From Cytophagales bacterium (GTDB lineage: Bacteria > Bacteroidota > Bacteroidia > Cytophagales > Spirosomataceae): 64,000 bases of DNA. A model generated the notes under the pieces. It was not told the origin of the DNA, searched no databases, and saw nothing but the letters and a program-made list of their open reading frames with translations. Made by a program: the position numbers and the translations under genes. The DNA lies in contig JAAFJP010000020.1 of NCBI GenBank assembly GCA_013298125.1, positions 55,201 to 119,200 on the forward strand, given 5' to 3'. The first letter of the stretch is position 1. The number at the start of each line of letters is the position of its first letter. Below are positions 8,644 through 16,036 of the stretch, piece by piece.

Positions 8644-8820
8644 ATGAAAACACAATCAAATATCAAAAAAACGAGTTACAACTTTAAAAAAAGTACATAC
8701 GACCCTACTCTTGACCGTTTTCAAGGAAAGATTATATTCAAGGAAAAGCATCAGGCAGCCGAAGAGTTTTTAGCAAAACATGGACTTCCAAAAGAGTTTT
8801 ATGAGAAAGATGGTTTGTAA
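8644..8820 (+). CDS. Small conserved protein, tandem copy 1
   Basis: 58 residues, MKTQSNIKKTSYNFKKSTYD at the start, then PTLDRFQGKIIFKEKHQAAE and EFLAKHGLPKEFYEKDGL. Follows the DUF6934-like gene by 4 bases. Shares the pattern Y-P-LD-QG-FKEK-A-EF-KHGLP with two further copies downstream. No known domain recognised; it is basic and probably helical at its C-terminus. Confidence 0.65.
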   Translation: MKTQSNIKKTSYNFKKSTYDPTLDRFQGKIIFKEKHQAAEEFLAKHGLPKEFYEKDGL

Positions 8821-8830
8821 CAAACGAAAA

Positions 8831-8995
8831 ATGAAATCAGTTGATAATTTCAAACGAAGTACCTATAATCCTGCCCTTGACCATTTAGAGGGACAAGTTT
8901 TCTTTAAAGAAAAAATGGAACGAGCTACAGAATTTATCAAAAAACATGGTTTACCTGAGAGTTATATGAAAAAAGATGATTCACAAAAATTGTAA
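8831..8995 (+). CDS. Small conserved protein, tandem copy 2
   Basis: 54 residues from MKSVDNFKRSTYNPALDHLE. A longer in-frame start at 8780 overlaps copy 1 and is not used. The same pattern as copy 1 (LDHLEGQVFFKEKMERATEF, KKHGLPESYMKK) shows it is a paralogue; it is more divergent from copies 1 and 3 than they are from each other. It starts 10 bases after copy 1. Confidence 0.65.
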   Translation: MKSVDNFKRSTYNPALDHLEGQVFFKEKMERATEFIKKHGLPESYMKKDDSQKL

Positions 8996-9024
8996 AATTT
9001 TCGTTGATTGATTATTTCAGAACA

Positions 9025-9171
9025 ATGGAGAAAATAAAAAAGCGTACATATAATCCAGTCCTCGACCATTTGCAAGGAAAGATTATATTCAAAGAAAAAC
9101 ATAAGGCAGCCGAAGAGTTTTTAATATAACATGGGCTTCCAAAAGAGTTTTATGAGAAAAGTGATAAATAA
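9025..9171 (+). pseudogene. Small conserved protein, tandem copy 3, with nonsense codon
   Basis: The frame from ATG 9025 reads MEKIKKRTYNPVLDHLQGKI then IFKEKHKAAEEFLI and stops at TAA 9127-9129. Beyond that stop the same frame continues HGLPKEFYEKSDK to a second TAA at 9169-9171, exactly matching the missing end of copy 1. Where copy 1 has GCA AAA, this copy has ATA TAA. It is a recent duplicate disabled by a nonsense change, or a truncated 34-residue protein. Confidence 0.75.
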
Positions 9172-9174
9172 AAA

Positions 9175-9206
9175 AATGCCTCAGTCGATTGGATTGAGGC
9201 ATTTTT
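9175..9206 (+). terminator. Terminator of the small-gene cluster
   Basis: Stem AATGCCTCA / TGAGGCATT with an 11-base loop followed by a T run, directly after copy 3. Confidence 0.8.
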
Positions 9207-9302
9207 GTTGTTAATGAGACCTTTTGAGAGCATAAATCGCATATTCTCCACTTATTCATCTCCGCTTGCTAATTTTCCTCTGACAATCCCAAAGTCCTTG
9301 AT

Positions 9303-9310
9303 TATCTTTG
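9303..9310 (+). promoter_or_regulatory. -7 promoter box of the glycosyltransferase gene
   Basis: Perfect TAnnTTTG (TATCTTTG). The predicted start near 9317 excludes the upstream TTG start at 9308 and leaves ATG 9320 or 9335 as the initiation codon. Confidence 0.55.
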
Positions 9311-9334
9311 CAGACCCAAATGTCAATTCGATTT

Positions 9335-10087
9335 ATGAAAATATCCATCATTACTGTTTCTTTTAATAGTGCCACAACGATTCGTCAGACCATTGAGAGC
9401 GTGCTTGCTCAGGATTATGAGGATTTAGAATATATCGTTGTTGATGGGGCTTCAAAGGATGGAACAGTAGAGATTTTAAAGTCTTTTGGTGATAAAATCA
9501 AGTTTATTTCTGAGCCTGACAAAGGGATTTATGATGCTTTAAATAAGGGTGTTAAGATGGCAACTGGTGAAGTTATCGGGACGATTGGAGGTGATGATTT
9601 TTATCCTAACTCACAGGTAATCAGTCATGTAGCGGAGACTTTTTTGAAATATCAGACAGATGCTGTTTATGGTGATATTCAGTTTGTGAATCCTAATGAT
9701 ACGGAGACGATTGTGAGGTATTGGAAGGCAGGAGAGTATGATATTAATAATTGGCTGAAAGGCTGGATGCCTCCGCATTTGTCGTTTTATTTGAAGAAAT
9801 CGGCGATTGAAAAGTATGGTTATTACATCACGGATTTTACCTGTGCGGGCGACTATGAGTTGATGTTGAGGATTTTGTACAAGAACAAAACGGCTGCAAA
9901 GTATTTGCCCGAAACATTAATGACGATGCGAAACGGTGGTACAAGTACGGCTTCGCTGAAACATCGTTTCGTAGCCAATATGGAAGACAGACGTGCTTGG
10001 AGGATAAATAATATCAAGCCTCGTTGGTACACGCTTTGGTGGAAACCTCTCTCGAAGGTCGTTCAGTTATTTTTGAAAAACGATTAG
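9335..10087 (+). CDS. Glycosyltransferase family 2
   Basis: 250 residues from MKISIITVSFNSATTIRQTI. GT-A fold markers: ITVSFN, VVDGASKDGT (nucleotide binding), EPDKGIYDALNKG and GTIGGDDFY, the last holding the metal-binding acidic pair. Such enzymes transfer a sugar from a nucleotide-sugar donor; this subtype resembles those of surface polysaccharide synthesis. No membrane segment is visible. It stands alone and converges on a YciI gene only 3 bases away. Confidence 0.85.
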   Translation: MKISIITVSFNSATTIRQTIESVLAQDYEDLEYIVVDGASKDGTVEILKSFGDKIKFISEPDKGIYDALNKGVKMATGEVIGTIGGDDFYPNSQVISHVAETFLKYQTDAVYGDIQFVNPNDTETIVRYWKAGEYDINNWLKGWMPPHLSFYLKKSAIEKYGYYITDFTCAGDYELMLRILYKNKTAAKYLPETLMTMRNGGTSTASLKHRFVANMEDRRAWRINNIKPRWYTLWWKPLSKVVQLFLKND

Positions 10088-10090
10088 GAT

Positions 10091-10381
10091 TTAGATATTC
10101 GCTACACGAAATGGTTTTACATCAAACTTCTCCCAGACACCTTGTTGAATGTATGGTTCTGAATCTATCCAAAGTTGTAACTCTTCTGGATTTTCAAATT
10201 GAAGAATCATCGTAGAGCCTATCATTTTTCCTTCGTCATTGAGCATTGCTCCACCGATGATGAAATTCCCGCTCTCTTTCAGTTTTTTAGCTCCTTCCAA
10301 ATGAAAAGATCGTACGCTCATGCGTCTGTCGAGGGCGTTTTCGTCTGTGCCGTCGAAGGCTGTTATTAGATATTGATTCAT
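10091..10381 (-). CDS. YciI-like protein
   Basis: 96 residues of the YCII ferredoxin-like fold: MNQYLITAFDGTDENALDRR, a conserved RSFHLEGAKKLKESGNFIIGGA helix and strand region, and ENPEELQLWIDSEPYIQQGV with the D-x-P-Y-x-x-x-G/V pattern. Members are small dimeric proteins of unclear, possibly enzymatic, function. The 322-bp region upstream separates it from a divergent regulator gene. Confidence 0.8.
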   Translation of the reverse strand: MNQYLITAFDGTDENALDRRMSVRSFHLEGAKKLKESGNFIIGGAMLNDEGKMIGSTMILQFENPEELQLWIDSEPYIQQGVWEKFDVKPFRVANI

Positions 10382-10410
10382 GTGATGGTTGGTAAATTTG
10401 TGTTTAATCG

Positions 10411-10418
10411 CAAAAATA
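10411..10418 (-). promoter_or_regulatory. -7 promoter box of the YciI gene
   Basis: TATTTTTG on the minus strand, 30 bases upstream of the ATG. No matching -33 TTTG at the usual distance. Confidence 0.35.
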
Positions 10419-10563
10419 TGAAATTATGTGTGACTTTTTAAAACAAGATTGGTCATAGTTGTATAGAACAGTATAGAAGTGATTATTTATTTTAAATTTC
10501 TTCTTTCATATAAAATCCTCTCAAAACCATCCAGAAGCATTGTTATTTCGCTTCATTTTTCCT

Positions 10564-10571
10564 TACTTTTG
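10564..10571 (+). promoter_or_regulatory. -7 promoter box of the Crp-like regulator
   Basis: TACTTTTG, with TTG 21 bases upstream at 10540-10542. It would give a leader of about 125 bases. The rest of the 10382-10703 gap is AT-rich and shows nothing else. Confidence 0.4.
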
Positions 10572-10703
10572 TCAGTTTTATTAAAAAATTCAACTTTTAT
10601 ACACTTAATTACCATTTGACAATCTATTTTATGCAGAAAAAGTCGTTTTTTTGACTTTGCTATTTATAATACTTTTATCAATCCGCCGATTACCTGAAAT
10701 ACC

Positions 10704-11279
10704 ATGACCCGCAATTTAATCCATTTTATTAAACAAATCGTACCTTTTACAGACGAAGAAATACAAAAAGCTGAACATCTATTTACAGAAACCTTCCTTA
10801 AAAAGAATGATTACTGGGTGAAAGAGGGAGAGTTTAACGCTGATATTGTTTTTGTAAATAAAGGAATGTTACGTGCTTATTTTGTAAAAGATGAAGCTGA
10901 AAGAACCTTTGATTTTGCCATTGAGAATCAAGTCATTACGGCTACAAATTCTTACATGAGGGATATGCCCAGTACCGATTCTATACAGGCAGTAGAAGAC
11001 ACGAGTATATCTTCTATTAGTAAAGAAAATTTGGAGGTCTTATTCTCTCAATCGGCAAAATGGGAAAGGCTTGGACGACTAATTTTCCAAGATTATACCA
11101 TTGAACAAGAGATTCGATTGCGTTCTTTTATCGCTGAGACTGCCCAAGAACGCTATGAACGCTTGGCAAAAGAACAGCCTGAATTATTGAAAAGAACGCC
11201 ACAGATATACTTGGCAAATTTTTTAGGCATTACGCCTCAGTCGCTGAGCCGCTTGCGTAGGAATATTGTTAAGAAGTAG
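10704..11279 (+). CDS. Crp/Fnr family transcriptional regulator
   Basis: 191 residues. The N-terminal two thirds fit the cyclic-nucleotide-binding-like beta roll (VKEGEFNADIVFVNKGMLRAYFVKDE), followed by a dimer helix and a C-terminal helix-turn-helix, LKRTPQIYLANFLGITPQSLSRLRR. The PGE and RTA ligand residues of true Crp are not evident, so the ligand is unknown. This short form is common in Bacteroidetes. Convergent with rocD. Confidence 0.8.
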   Translation: MTRNLIHFIKQIVPFTDEEIQKAEHLFTETFLKKNDYWVKEGEFNADIVFVNKGMLRAYFVKDEAERTFDFAIENQVITATNSYMRDMPSTDSIQAVEDTSISSISKENLEVLFSQSAKWERLGRLIFQDYTIEQEIRLRSFIAETAQERYERLAKEQPELLKRTPQIYLANFLGITPQSLSRLRRNIVKK

Positions 11280-11280
11280 A

Positions 11281-11362
11281 AAAGGAGAAAGGGAGACAGG
11301 AAAAAGGGAGACAGATTTCATAAAATCTATTTTCACTCATCCTATCTCCCTTTCTCCTTTTC
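11281..11362. terminator. Bidirectional hairpin between Crp-like gene and rocD
   Basis: The left arm has AAAGGAGAAAGGGAGACAGG and a repeat AAAAAGGGAGACAG; the right arm is CTATCTCCCTTTCTCCTTTT. The pairing lies between two convergent stop codons, so it likely ends both transcripts. Its internally repeated arm also fits the word-array class. Confidence 0.6.
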
Positions 11363-11380
11363 ATCCTTCCTCAGCAAGGC

Positions 11381-12619
11381 TTACCAATTCAAAATCACTT
11401 TTTCAATCACATCACAAGCCTCATTCATTTGAGATTCTGTAATTACCAAAGGCGGAGCAAAACGGATTTTATTACCGTGGGTTGGTTTTGCCAAAAGTCC
11501 ATTTTCTTTGAAAGCTACACACATATTCCAAGCGGTTTCTCCTTCTTCCGAATCATTTATTTCGATGGCATTCAAAAGCCCTTTCCCTCTCACAACCGTC
11601 ACTAAATCAGGACGTTGAGCTATGATTTGATTCATTCTTTTTCTGAATAATTGTCCCATCGCTTCGGAATTTTCTGAAAGATTTTCGTCTTGAATAACTT
11701 TCAAGGCTGCCATTGTGACTGCACAGGCTAATGGATTTCCTCCGTAGGTTGAACCGTGTTCGCCTGGCTTGATGGTGAGCATGATTTCGTCGTTACAAAG
11801 CACGGCTGATACTGGGTATGTTCCACCCGAAAGTGCTTTTCCGAGAATCAAAATATCGGGTTTGAAGTCCTCGTGGTCGCAACACAGACGCTTACCTGTA
11901 CGAGCGATACCCGTCTGAACTTCATCGGCAATGAAAAGTACGTTTTTGGCTTTGCACATTTCGTAAGCCTTACGTAAATATCCTTCGTCTGGCACGACTA
12001 CGCCCGCTTCGCCTTGGATGGGTTCAACCATGAAACCTGCCACATTTGGGTCTTTTAAAACTTCTTCCAATGCCGCTAAATCGTTGTACGGAATTATCTC
12101 GTAACCCTGTAAAAGTGGTCCATAATCAGAATAACTGGATGGGTCGGTTGAAGATGAAATGGCGGCAATAGTACGCCCCCAAAAATTTCCTGCGGCATAA
12201 ACCGTTTTGGCTTGGTCTTGGGGAACGCCTTTGACTTTATACGCCCATTTACGGGTTAATTTTAGGGCTGTCTCCCCTCCTTCTGCCCCTGAGTTCATCA
12301 TCAGCACTTTGTCGTATCCGAAATATTCGCACATAAATTTTTCACAAATTCCTAATTGGTCATTATAAAAAGCACGAGAGGTTAAGGTAAGTTTTTGTGC
12401 CTGTTCAACCATCGCTTGAACGATTTTTGGATGGCAATGTCCTTGATTTACAGCACTATACGCTGAAAGAAAATCGAAGTAAGGTTTATTTTCTACATCC
12501 CATACGAATACGCCTTGTCCACGTTGGAGGACTACGGGCATGGGATGATAATTGTGAGCTCCGAAACGGTCTTCGAGCATCATGGCTCTGTCGGACTTTG
12601 ATTGTTGAATTGTTGACAT
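11381..12619 (-). CDS. rocD: Ornithine aminotransferase
   Basis: 412 residues, class III PLP aminotransferase. It converts ornithine and 2-oxoglutarate to glutamate semialdehyde and glutamate, linking arginine breakdown to proline and glutamate. Visible: [12 protein letters not shown] (about 109-120), the [12 protein letters not shown] segment (199-210), ADEVQTG with the PLP-binding aspartate at 232, and ILGKALSGG with the PLP lysine at 261. Length and the GAHNYHPMP start match RocD rather than ArgD. No other arginine genes adjoin it. Confidence 0.9.
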   Translation of the reverse strand: MSTIQQSKSDRAMMLEDRFGAHNYHPMPVVLQRGQGVFVWDVENKPYFDFLSAYSAVNQGHCHPKIVQAMVEQAQKLTLTSRAFYNDQLGICEKFMCEYFGYDKVLMMNSGAEGGETALKLTRKWAYKVKGVPQDQAKTVYAAGNFWGRTIAAISSSTDPSSYSDYGPLLQGYEIIPYNDLAALEEVLKDPNVAGFMVEPIQGEAGVVVPDEGYLRKAYEMCKAKNVLFIADEVQTGIARTGKRLCCDHEDFKPDILILGKALSGGTYPVSAVLCNDEIMLTIKPGEHGSTYGGNPLACAVTMAALKVIQDENLSENSEAMGQLFRKRMNQIIAQRPDLVTVVRGKGLLNAIEINDSEEGETAWNMCVAFKENGLLAKPTHGNKIRFAPPLVITESQMNEACDVIEKVILNW

Positions 12620-12622
12620 TAT

Positions 12623-12773
12623 TCTAATCGTTGAGTTGTTGGATTGTTGAGTTGTTGAAACTCGAAGAGGACTTTATACAATTATTTTTGAATTGAGGAA
12701 CATAATTGAAATATTTTAAAGTCAATTAAACTCCAATATTTCAACAATTCAACAATCCAAACTTCAACAATTA
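12623..12773. repeat. Self-complementary word array upstream of rocD
   Basis: The left arm CGTTGAGTTGTTGGATTGTTG with GAGTTGTTGAAAC; the right arm TTTCAACAATTCAACAATCC with CTTCAACAATTA, about 75 bases later. The arms are reverse complements built of 7-8 base units of the type TTGTTGA. Confidence 0.65.
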
Positions 12774-12938
12774 AGAAATTCCAAAGAGGCTAATAACGTA
12801 CAGAATCTGTACAAATACTGTGAGGATGCGGTGGATTTTGCAGAAATGACCGTAGAGAGAACTGGTAGTAAATACACGAACGTCAGCCTGTTGAGCAAGC
12901 GTGTTATTGTGATGATATTTACCTTGAAATTCGTTCAT
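12771..12938 (-). CDS. Small hypothetical protein before rocD
   Basis: 55 residues from MNEFQGKYHHNNTLAQQADV, hydrophobic near the end (ILTVFVQILYVISLFGIS), which could be a single membrane segment. No family recognised. It is kept because a perfect consensus promoter lies only 20 bases upstream. It may instead be a leader peptide or untranslated RNA ahead of rocD. Confidence 0.4.
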   Translation of the reverse strand: MNEFQGKYHHNNTLAQQADVRVFTTSSLYGHFCKIHRILTVFVQILYVISLFGIS

Positions 12939-12956
12939 TTTGCGTATTTGAGTCCT

Positions 12957-12988
12957 CAAAAATACGAAATAATAAACATTTCTCAAAA
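12957..12988 (-). promoter_or_regulatory. Consensus promoter driving the rocD-side transcript
   Basis: On the minus strand TTTTG (12984-12988), exactly 19 bases, then TATTTTTG (12957-12964). This is the best match to the Bacteroidetes promoter in the window. The start is expected near 12950. Confidence 0.7.
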
Positions 12989-12997
12989 AGTGGGGTT

Positions 12998-13180
12998 TTG
13001 GATTCAATGGAAAAGATAAACAAAACTAAAAAAGAAGCTACACGCAACGGACTATTACCCGAAGATTTCTACATGACCACAGAGGGGTTTATGGTCTTCA
13101 CCGAAACCTATCATTTAAAGCGAGGATATTGCTGTAAAAATGGTTGTCGGCATTGTCCTTATGGGTTTCGGAAGGAGTAA
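12998..13180 (+). CDS. DUF5522-like cysteine-rich protein
   Basis: 60 residues ending YHLKRGYCCKNGCRHCPYGF plus RKE. The CC-x3-C-x2-C cluster is the hallmark of DUF5522, a small family widespread in Bacteroidetes with unknown function, probably metal-binding. The start could be 12998 or the second ATG at 13007. It is divergent from the small gene before rocD. Confidence 0.75.
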   Translation: MDSMEKINKTKKEATRNGLLPEDFYMTTEGFMVFTETYHLKRGYCCKNGCRHCPYGFRKE

Positions 13181-13263
13181 TTTATATTGTTATTTAAGCA
13201 TTTCAAACCTTTCATTTCTCAAAGCCTTTTTGAAAAGTTAGCTCTATAATTTCAAAATGAGCT

Positions 13264-13271
13264 TATATTTG
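13264..13271 (+). promoter_or_regulatory. -7 promoter box of the GntR regulator
   Basis: Perfect TATATTTG; no -33 TTTG at the standard distance. Leader of about 53 bases. Confidence 0.4.
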
Positions 13272-13330
13272 TCAAAAAATACCTAAAACAACTTGTACAC
13301 GCAAGTCTGTTTTATACTTTTCGACATTAC

Positions 13331-14026
13331 ATGAAAGTCCATCAATACCAAACCATTTACGAGACACTGAAACAACAGATTCAGCGAGGAGAATTTCAGG
13401 AAGGGGAACTAATCCCTTCTGAAAATGAACTTTGCCAACAGTTCCAAACTACTCGCATGACTATCCGACAGGCGTTGGCGGAGCTGGTGCGTGAGGGGTA
13501 TATCATACGGAGACACGGGAAAGGCAGTATCGTAAAGACACAAATCAGACGGTTGGGGCTTTTGACTTTTAAGGGTTTTTCGGAAGTAGTTGAGGGAGCA
13601 AAAACTACGCTTTTACGTGAGCCGACTTTGGAGCAATGGCAAGACCCGTTTTTCTTTCAACTCTCTGAAAATGAGCAAAATATGGGTTGTATTTCTTTTG
13701 AAAGATTACGCCTAAAAGAATCTGAACCGCTGATGTTGGAGCATACTTTTTTACCCGCCGATTTATCGAAATTAGTGAGTGAAAAATTGATAGAAGGCTC
13801 GCTTTTTAAGTCTTTGAAAGAATGGTATGATTTAGAAATGCTTAATTTAGAACAATCTATCAGAGCCATTATTGCCAGCTCAGAAATAGCCTCCGCTTTA
13901 CAAATCAAGAAAGGAACGCCCATCATTTATATTGAAAGAAAATACATTACTAATCAAGATAATGTGTTCATTTACAGTGCTTTATATTGTCATACGGGGA
14001 AGTATGCTTTGTTTAGTGATCGGTGA
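13331..14026 (+). CDS. GntR family regulator with UTRA domain
   Basis: 231 residues. N-terminal winged helix: YQTIYETLKQQIQRGEFQEG, then LIPSENELCQQFQTTRMTIR and QALAELVREGYIIRRHGKGS (residues about 5-70), the classic GntR signature. The C-terminal part (about 90-230) has UTRA features: FERLRLKESEPLMLEHTFLP and KKGTPIIYIERKYI. HutC/FarR-type regulators of this kind sense a sugar or amino-acid derivative; nothing nearby shows which. Ends 3 bases before the stop of an HTH remnant on the other strand. Confidence 0.88.
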   Translation: MKVHQYQTIYETLKQQIQRGEFQEGELIPSENELCQQFQTTRMTIRQALAELVREGYIIRRHGKGSIVKTQIRRLGLLTFKGFSEVVEGAKTTLLREPTLEQWQDPFFFQLSENEQNMGCISFERLRLKESEPLMLEHTFLPADLSKLVSEKLIEGSLFKSLKEWYDLEMLNLEQSIRAIIASSEIASALQIKKGTPIIYIERKYITNQDNVFIYSALYCHTGKYALFSDR

Positions 14027-14029
14027 TTT

Positions 14030-14155
14030 TTATTCAAAATTAAGCAACTGACTTACAGGTATTTCCAAAGCATCAGCAATTTCTTTTAGGTAGAATATTG
14101 AGGGATTTATTTTACCGTTTTCTAATCTTTCAACACCTTGATGATCTTTTATCGA
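14030..14155 (-). pseudogene. C-terminal fragment of an XRE-family HTH regulator
   Basis: The minus strand reads SIKDHQGVERLENGKINPSI then FYLKEIADALEIPVSQLLNF and E, stop. The segment RLENGKINPS...LKEIADALEIPVSQL is the second half of an XRE helix-turn-helix. The first half is missing. The fragment lies in the same frame as, and directly after the TAA of, the 155-residue gene upstream, so a deletion or insertion seems to have joined them. Confidence 0.7.
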
Positions 14156-14623
14156 TTACACTCCCGAAGCGAGAGGTGCAAATCTTAGGTTTTCCAATTT
14201 AGAGCCTCGTTCAATCATAGAAACAATAATTTTATGTTCAGCACTATGGGCTAAGATTTTCATAATGTCTTCTTCTGATAAAGTTTTTAATCTTTTTTGA
14301 AGCACTTTTTCTATCTGATTATAAACAGAAATGCTTTTAAATTTTATATTTTCAGACGACGACGTACCGTTGACTCTTGAATAATAGTCATGGAGTTTAA
14401 CAGGATAATTTTTATACCACTCTCTTGTTAATACTATTGGAATAAAAATATATATTTGGTTTGTAATACGTTCTTTCTTGACCAAATTTAGTATCGAATT
14501 ATATGCAAATTCTTCATCTTCAATACTATATCCTTCAATATATTTATTAATTGCAAAATTTATTTCATCTGTGTAATCAACTGAAAATAATAATTCGATG
14601 AATCTAATATATTTATCAAGCAT
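14156..14623 (-). CDS. Hypothetical protein
   Basis: 155 residues, MLDKYIRFIELLFSVDYTDE at the start; mostly alpha-helical, no signal peptide or membrane segment, no family recognised. The last residues (RFAPLASGV) run into a stop that is followed in frame by an HTH remnant, so its own C-terminus may be foreign. Lower GC than the adjoining fad genes. Confidence 0.5.
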   Translation of the reverse strand: MLDKYIRFIELLFSVDYTDEINFAINKYIEGYSIEDEEFAYNSILNLVKKERITNQIYIFIPIVLTREWYKNYPVKLHDYYSRVNGTSSSENIKFKSISVYNQIEKVLQKRLKTLSEEDIMKILAHSAEHKIIVSMIERGSKLENLRFAPLASGV

Positions 14624-14655
14624 ATTTTAGAGTTTATAATGACAATTACTTTACC

Positions 14656-14692
14656 TAAAAAAGGGGCTAAATCCAAGATTTAGCCCCTTTTT
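14656..14692 (-). terminator. Terminator of the fad operon
   Basis: A stem AAGGGGCTAAATC / GATTTAGCCCCTT with a 3-base loop and T runs on both sides, 12 bases after the thiolase stop. It probably works in both directions. Confidence 0.85.
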
Positions 14693-14703
14693 AATGAAAT
14701 TCT

Positions 14704-15882
14704 CTACTTCAAAAACTCATAAATCCCAGCAACACCTTGCCCTCCACCGACACAGGCAGAGACCATTCCGTATTTCTGATTTCTACGTCGCATTTCGTTG
14801 AATAATTGAACGGATAATTTTGCTCCCGAACAACCCAGCGGGTGTCCAAGGGCAATTGCTCCTCCGTTCATGTTAATTTTTGAACGGTCTAAATCCAATT
14901 CTTTAATGACCGCCAATGACTGTGCGGCAAAGGCTTCATTCAATTCTATTTGGTCAATATCACCGATTTTTAAACCAGCTCTTTTCAATGCCAACGGAAT
15001 AGCCGCAACGGGTCCGATTCCCATGATGCGTGGCTCTACGCCAGCGGTTGTGTAGGTAATCATACGAGCAATTGGTTCAAGATTTAATTCTTTTACCATC
15101 GCTTCCGACATTACCATCACGAAAGATGCACCGTCAGATGTTTGTGATGAATTCCCTGCTGTTACGCTTCCACCTGCTGCAAAAACGGGTTTTAGATTCG
15201 TTAAGGCTTGCATGGTTGTTCCCGCTCTTGGTCCTTCGTCAGTATCAACGATTGATTCACGGGTCTTTTTCTTGCCTGTGTTGGCATCAAAATACGTTTC
15301 TTTCACTGTTACAGGCACGATTTCATCCTTGAAAAGTCCAGCGGCTTGGGCGGCTAATGCCTTTGTGTGCGATGCTACGGCAAATTCATCTTGCTCTTCA
15401 CGAGAGATTTTGAACTGTTCCGAAACTTGTTCAGCCGTCAAACCCATTCCGATATAATAATCAGGATTTTTCTGAGCGATGTCAAAATTTAATGCCATTT
15501 TGTAACCCGTTGTTGGGACTAACGACATAGATTCTGCTCCACCCGCAATGATACAATCAGCAATTCCTGCGTGAATTTTTGCCGATGCCAAAGCAATTGC
15601 CTCCAAACCAGAACCGCAATAACGGTTGATGGTAAAGCCTGGGACATTCTTAGGCAACGATAAAAGAGCGATGTATCTCGCAATTTGCATTCCTTGCTCG
15701 GCTTCTGGAACGGCATTTCCTACGATGAGGTCATCCACCCGTGTAGGGTCAAGGGCGGGAACTTGTGCGATGAGATGTTTGATAACCTCAGCTGCCAAAT
15801 CATCTGGTCTTGTAAAACGGAAAGCACCTCTTGGGGCTTTTCCAACTGCGGTACGGTAGCCCGCTACTATGTATGCGTTCAT
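14704..15882 (-). CDS. fadA: Acetyl-CoA acyltransferase (3-ketoacyl-CoA thiolase)
   Basis: 392 residues from MNAYIVAGYRTAVGKAPRGA. The earlier ATG at 15957 adds residues encoded by the intergenic repeat. Catalytic residues in view: nucleophile Cys89 in NRYCGSGLEA, the histidine in GHPLGCSGAK, and the second cysteine in SACVGGGQG near the C-terminus. It releases acetyl-CoA in the last step of beta-oxidation. It follows the multifunctional FadN-like gene, forming the two-gene degradation operon common in Bacteroidetes and Bacillus. Confidence 0.93.
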   Translation of the reverse strand: MNAYIVAGYRTAVGKAPRGAFRFTRPDDLAAEVIKHLIAQVPALDPTRVDDLIVGNAVPEAEQGMQIARYIALLSLPKNVPGFTINRYCGSGLEAIALASAKIHAGIADCIIAGGAESMSLVPTTGYKMALNFDIAQKNPDYYIGMGLTAEQVSEQFKISREEQDEFAVASHTKALAAQAAGLFKDEIVPVTVKETYFDANTGKKKTRESIVDTDEGPRAGTTMQALTNLKPVFAAGGSVTAGNSSQTSDGASFVMVMSEAMVKELNLEPIARMITYTTAGVEPRIMGIGPVAAIPLALKRAGLKIGDIDQIELNEAFAAQSLAVIKELDLDRSKINMNGGAIALGHPLGCSGAKLSVQLFNEMRRRNQKYGMVSACVGGGQGVAGIYEFLK

Positions 15883-15897
15883 GTGAATATTTTTTTG

Positions 15898-16032
15898 CAG
15901 TCGGCTTTCGGCTATCAGCTTTCGGCTTTTTGCAGTACATAATGAGCTAATTTTCAAAAGTTGAGATAAAATGGGCTATTGTAGGTTTACAAAGTCGATT
16001 GCCGACTGCTGAAAGCCAATAGCCAACTGCCC
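15898..16032. repeat. Self-complementary element of the GCCGAAAGC family (fadN-fadA gap)
   Basis: The left arm GCAGTCGGCTTTCGGCTATC and AGCTTTCGGC; the right arm GATTGCCGACTGCTGAAAGC and CAATAGCCAACTGCC. The words GCCGAAAGC, AGCTGACAGCC and CGATAGC recur at 18443-18569, 37871-37903 and 57283-57461. It lies within the operon between two co-directional genes. Confidence 0.65.
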
Positions 16033-16036
16033 AAAA

